A DNA stretch of 43,818 nucleotides from an uncultured Bacilli bacterium (GTDB lineage Bacteria; Bacillota_I; Bacilli_A; RF39; UBA660): positions 1 through 43,818 of the forward strand of contig CAJUMA010000010.1 of the NCBI GenBank assembly GCA_910587065.1, written 5' to 3'. The notes under the pieces are model-generated. The model was not told the DNA's origin, made no database searches, and saw nothing but the letters and a program-made list of their open reading frames with translations. Made by a program: the position numbers and the translations under genes. The number at the start of each line of letters is the position of its first letter. Within the stretch, counting starts at the first letter, position 1. Of the stretch, positions 41,601 through 43,818 are shown piece by piece.

Positions 41601-43818
41601 AAGTAAGAATTTGTCAAATCTAAGTCGCCCTTACTATTTAATCTAATTAAAATCTTACTTGGAATATCGGAACTAAGAGTTGAATTATTAATACTAAACC
41701 TGTTAGAAACCCTTAACAATTCATTTGTATTTGTTCCCAATTCTTTTGAACTAATTATATTAGTATTAGTCATGTTTCCTGTTGCACTACCAGTAATTGC
41801 TGTTACTGGTGTTTTTAAAGTTGATCCTTCAATATTTATAGTGCCAGTTTCATAATAATCGTAAAATAAAGTTGTCGTTGCGACTATCTCAGAATTTATG
41901 ACATCAACATTAGCACGAGTACTTTGGACAACATAATCAGAACCTTTCATTTTTTTTACCCTTACATTATTAAATTTTACTGTACCCTGATTTATTATTG
42001 CACTTCTATTATAAGTGAAATTTAAAACATTAGCTTCATTACCTTTAGAATCAATAAATTCTAGTGTACCTAAATTATTTATTTGTGAAGGGAAATTTAA
42101 ATTAAAGCCATTTAAATCTATAACAATTTTTTTATTATTAGCAATTTCAATTGATTCATAAACATTTGCATCCTTAATTATTTTAATTGTATCATTTTCA
42201 TTTGCAGCGGATATCGCAGAAGAAAGTGTTACATATTCTTTATCATCTATCATTGCAATAGGAGATGATTTTTGAAGTGCTGATGTATAATATTCATCTG
42301 TTTCTATTGTTTCACTAGTTGTTAAAACATCGTATTCTGGACGAACGACATTTATTTCCCCACTATAACTTCCTGTTTTTCCCATTATCTTTCCATTATA
42401 AAAGGAGAAATTATTTACAGAATCAGTATAAATACCATATAAATTTCCTTTAATAAGAGGTCTTTCTATATTTAATTCATCATCAAGTAATCCAATAGTA
42501 ATTTGACCAGCTCTAGGTTGATAGATACCATATTGCCCACCATTAATAGTTCCGTTTTTCACAGTCAGGTTTAAATATGTATTCCCTTGTACACCATAAG
42601 TTTCTCCATATATATTGCCATCATGGATATTAACTTTATCACCGCCATAAATACCAACATTTGAGCCACTTATATTACCACCATAAATATTTGTCGTTGA
42701 AGATGCATATACGCCTGTTCCAGCATTAATATTGCAATTATAAATAGTAAGGCTTCCGCTAGAAGAGGAAGATATGCCATGCAATTTCGCATTAATATCA
42801 ACATTATTTATTGTAAGATTTACGTATCTATTAGTTTCTATTGCTAGACCTTTTTCGGCTTCAATATATCCCCCATTAAATGTTACTTTTGGAATGCCAA
42901 AATAAAATACCTTTGCTGATGCGGAAGTTGTTTTAAATACTCCACCATTTATTTCAACATCACCAGAACCAATAGCATAAATTAACTCAACAGATGCATC
43001 AGTGCTAAATTCCCCATCATTAATAACCAGCCTACCATAAGTATTAACTCTAGAAGATTTAATGTTACCGTCCAAAATAATAGAAGTATTTTCAATAGAC
43101 TTTATAGTTGCATTTCCTGAAGTTAATGTTATTTCATTTGTTGAATCATTATAAAATCCCCATTGATTAGAGTTCAAATATGTGTTTTCATCCAAGTTAA
43201 CAGTGTCACCTTCATGATTATAAACAGCATATCCAGATGTCGCTGTGATTGTCGAATTAGTTATATTAAGTTTATTATTATTTGTAATTACATTAGATGG
43301 TGTTGTCTCTGTAATTGATATATTTTTTATGTTTAATACTCCATTATTTGTTATAGTTATTGATGGATTTAATATTCCTTTTTCAACATTAGAGTCTTCT
43401 ATAGTTAAATTTCCATTATTAATTACATCATTACCAAATTCAACTGTATTTCCATCTATATCAAATTCAATAGATTTTTGTTCACTTATATTTAATTGAT
43501 AAGCTGCTTCAAAATCTCTTATAGCATATATTTTTTTACCACTTTCTTCGGAAGATCTAATCGAATCTTGTAAGTTTTTATAGTAAACTGTTCCATCTTT
43601 TATTGTTTTAACAACAGCATTATTTAATTCTTTAACTAAATATACTTTTTGGGCATCTTTTATATCATTATGGTCAACAAAGACAAAGTATTCCTCTGGT
43701 GTTTTTGCTACATCTCCATTTATACCTATTTTTCCTTCTACTACTCCATCATAAAAGTTTAATGTTCCCTTTTGTTCTATTCCTATATCTGTTCCAATTA
43801 TTGAAGGTACCTCTATTG
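38603..43818 (-). CDS. Giant modular beta-helix surface-type protein (5' partial)
   Basis: The frame is open from 38603 to the window edge, giving at least 1737 residues; the start lies beyond 43818. An in-frame TTG at 43195 is only the first possible start codon, not a credible start, since the same repeat pattern continues above it without a stop. The protein is built from tandem short asparagine/serine/threonine/isoleucine-rich beta-strand rungs (N-x-x-I-x-x-S-x-I type), as in right-handed parallel beta-helices. Cassette boundaries with FYDG-x-[IV]-x-G recur near 43750, 42390, 41300, 40150 and 38730. Each is followed by a Y-x-x-L-x-x-A-I ... IDLNG block (seen near 43530, 42175, 41080 and 39925). 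No LPxTG motif or C-terminal membrane helix is present; the end is GYEYCILESMNR. Likely exported, possibly an adhesin or glycan-binding protein. Confidence 0.8.
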   Translation of the reverse strand, partial: IEVPSIIGTDIGIEQKGTLNFYDGVVEGKIGINGDVAKTPEEYFVFVDHNDIKDAQKVYLVKELNNAVVKTIKDGTVYYKNLQDSIRSSEESGKKIYAIRDFEAAYQLNISEQKSIEFDIDGNTVEFGNDVINNGNLTIEDSNVEKGILNPSITITNNGVLNIKNISITETTPSNVITNNNKLNITNSTITATSGYAVYNHEGDTVNLDENTYLNSNQWGFYNDSTNEITLTSGNATIKSIENTSIILDGNIKSSRVNTYGRLVINDGEFSTDASVELIYAIGSGDVEINGGVFKTTSASAKVFYFGIPKVTFNGGYIEAEKGLAIETNRYVNLTINNVDINAKLHGISSSSSGSLTIYNCNINAGTGVYASSTTNIYGGNISGSNVGIYGGDKVNIHDGNIYGETYGVQGNTYLNLTVKNGTINGGQYGIYQPRAGQITIGLLDDELNIERPLIKGNLYGIYTDSVNNFSFYNGKIMGKTGSYSGEINVVRPEYDVLTTSETIETDEYYTSALQKSSPIAMIDDKEYVTLSSAISAANENDTIKIIKDANVYESIEIANNKKIVIDLNGFNLNFPSQINNLGTLEFIDSKGNEANVLNFTYNRSAIINQGTVKFNNVRVKKMKGSDYVVQSTRANVDVINSEIVATTTLFYDYYETGTINIEGSTLKTPVTAITGSATGNMTNTNIISSKELGTNTNELLRVSNRFSINNSTLSSDIPSKILIRLNSKGDLDLTNSYLESIGDAIRLEVSNMMVLENTNITSDGRAIYSSNFYATPTVKIISGKIISEKSEAIYFNSGTNSKLIIGNIENEVTKENPIIIGNTYGVDSNAIYFYDGIVKGKTDAIKGTIISVPEAAMTINDEETIDGNLYKTKYLVEQENFARYNGNDYNSFSKILDLITDEGMIEIINDANITSIVEIPNDKNITIDLKGHALTTTQNFVNEGILKITDSIGGGVLSKSSAGYLIESSNELIILDANLNSIVDSIKTNSGNLDIRNSSIECTNSCLLVNAGTSTVSNSNFNRKTSGYANAQISISKDAELALNNTNITNTAYATISNGGKLIQNGGIVESGWNDNSNTSAVISNSGEYILDYAKINATGSVIAILTSTDGKTIINNSEIISKYTPLTTYRISGGNPYIEINSGTIEGSSGIKTGSYATLNIGTNPDDLNPITITGKSSEGISGGGATINIGINNSAKTIEVRGETYGLSSSGTVNYNAGVISGITGNMTLGGNLNIPEDKSLYYSEEVKDNKTYQKVSLGSKNYIVKNAETQYDDLQTAIDEANEDDTLILINDINMVNDINVVETKKIKLDFNGHRVNILGAGKFNNKGELTLENNTELNSMILKNHRTSAIKNNGIMNISNINFKLGIAGSSQDGTINNQGTMSVDNSNFDLSDIVSSGELSISNAEFNSNSYPINTTGKVIADNVTSINGRFYISSTSSENVISNSNILILKTYKASMLTTNKNTIRTIEMDNNATASNWNSTEDSFVNITNYANTVLNKPTINFGRSGTIDNKSMMEIKGANISAVEGRSSYYGNMIKTTGNLILRDSVYNVSSSGPKTLVSISGNANVTLENNTIDASSTDTYYNKIIDISSASAHLTMKNNDINIHDAMIFYGLYVNKGNVDYLSGNIKVNTKSSFAYGIYINDGVVSMGIKDDGEVSTINPYVEAVNKTLGIGVKKVNGYFNFYDGKIVGSTNAKPDTTSDVEYLYEATIKQDEETGYEYCILESMNR

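Noticed and set aside
43195..43195. TTG at 43195 as the start of the giant protein
   Set aside because: The same frame continues upstream to the window edge without a stop, with another cassette end block, and no ribosome site precedes the TTG.
43245..43499. 84-codon hydrophobic plus-strand open frame near the window end
   Set aside because: The minus-strand frame of the giant protein is open throughout here and keeps the repeat pattern, so this is a mirror frame.

Overview
The window looks like a low-GC, Gram-positive-type genome (Bacillota, probably an uncultured gut Bacilli/Erysipelotrichia/RF39-like lineage). This rests on strong AT bias, AGGAGG-type ribosome sites, a T-box leader on pheST, the rpsI-rplM-truA-ecfA order typical of Firmicutes, parA-parB near mscS and DUF951, and pcrA close to ligA. 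Conserved genes end with TGA and use TGG for tryptophan, so the code is standard. Every convincing gene is on the minus strand, so transcription runs from high to low coordinates.

Layout from low to high coordinates. 36-1721: an MgtE-like protein that stops before its membrane domain, and a membrane-anchored CPHC thioredoxin-like protein. 1813-6057: a parA-parB-mscS-DUF951-abgT operon. 6136-10213: a small anchored protein and the tilS-ftsH pair. 10284-15358: an accessory, partly decayed stretch with a radical SAM pseudogene, DUF3800, a broken hypothetical gene, an XRE-type membrane regulator with a palindromic operator, an HExxH protein, a small membrane protein and an HGT-motif protein. 15453-18823: a two-component/ABC-export operon whose transporter promoter carries four phased TCTTAAC repeats. 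18934-22046: rpsI, rplM, truA and two catalytically decayed EcfA-like ATPases, with ecfT absent from its usual place. 22123-26651: YihY, a dual solute-binding GGDEF-like protein, an anchored protein and a nucleotidyltransferase. 26795-32232: a small pseudogene, ligA, a sugar nucleotidyltransferase and pcrA. 32315-37595: a frameshifted gene, an unknown protein, and pheST behind a T-box. 37873-43818: a membrane-anchored protein and a giant repetitive beta-helix surface-type protein that runs off the window.

Most transcription units end in compact intrinsic terminators that overlap or touch the stop codon, followed closely by the next promoter. The most unusual content is the giant modular beta-helix protein (already at least 1737 residues, built of four to five cassettes), the dead ECF ATPase pair, the phased operator array ahead of the ABC transporter, and the upstream reading frames at the truncated mgtE. 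No tRNA, rRNA, CRISPR array, insertion sequence or prophage was recognised.
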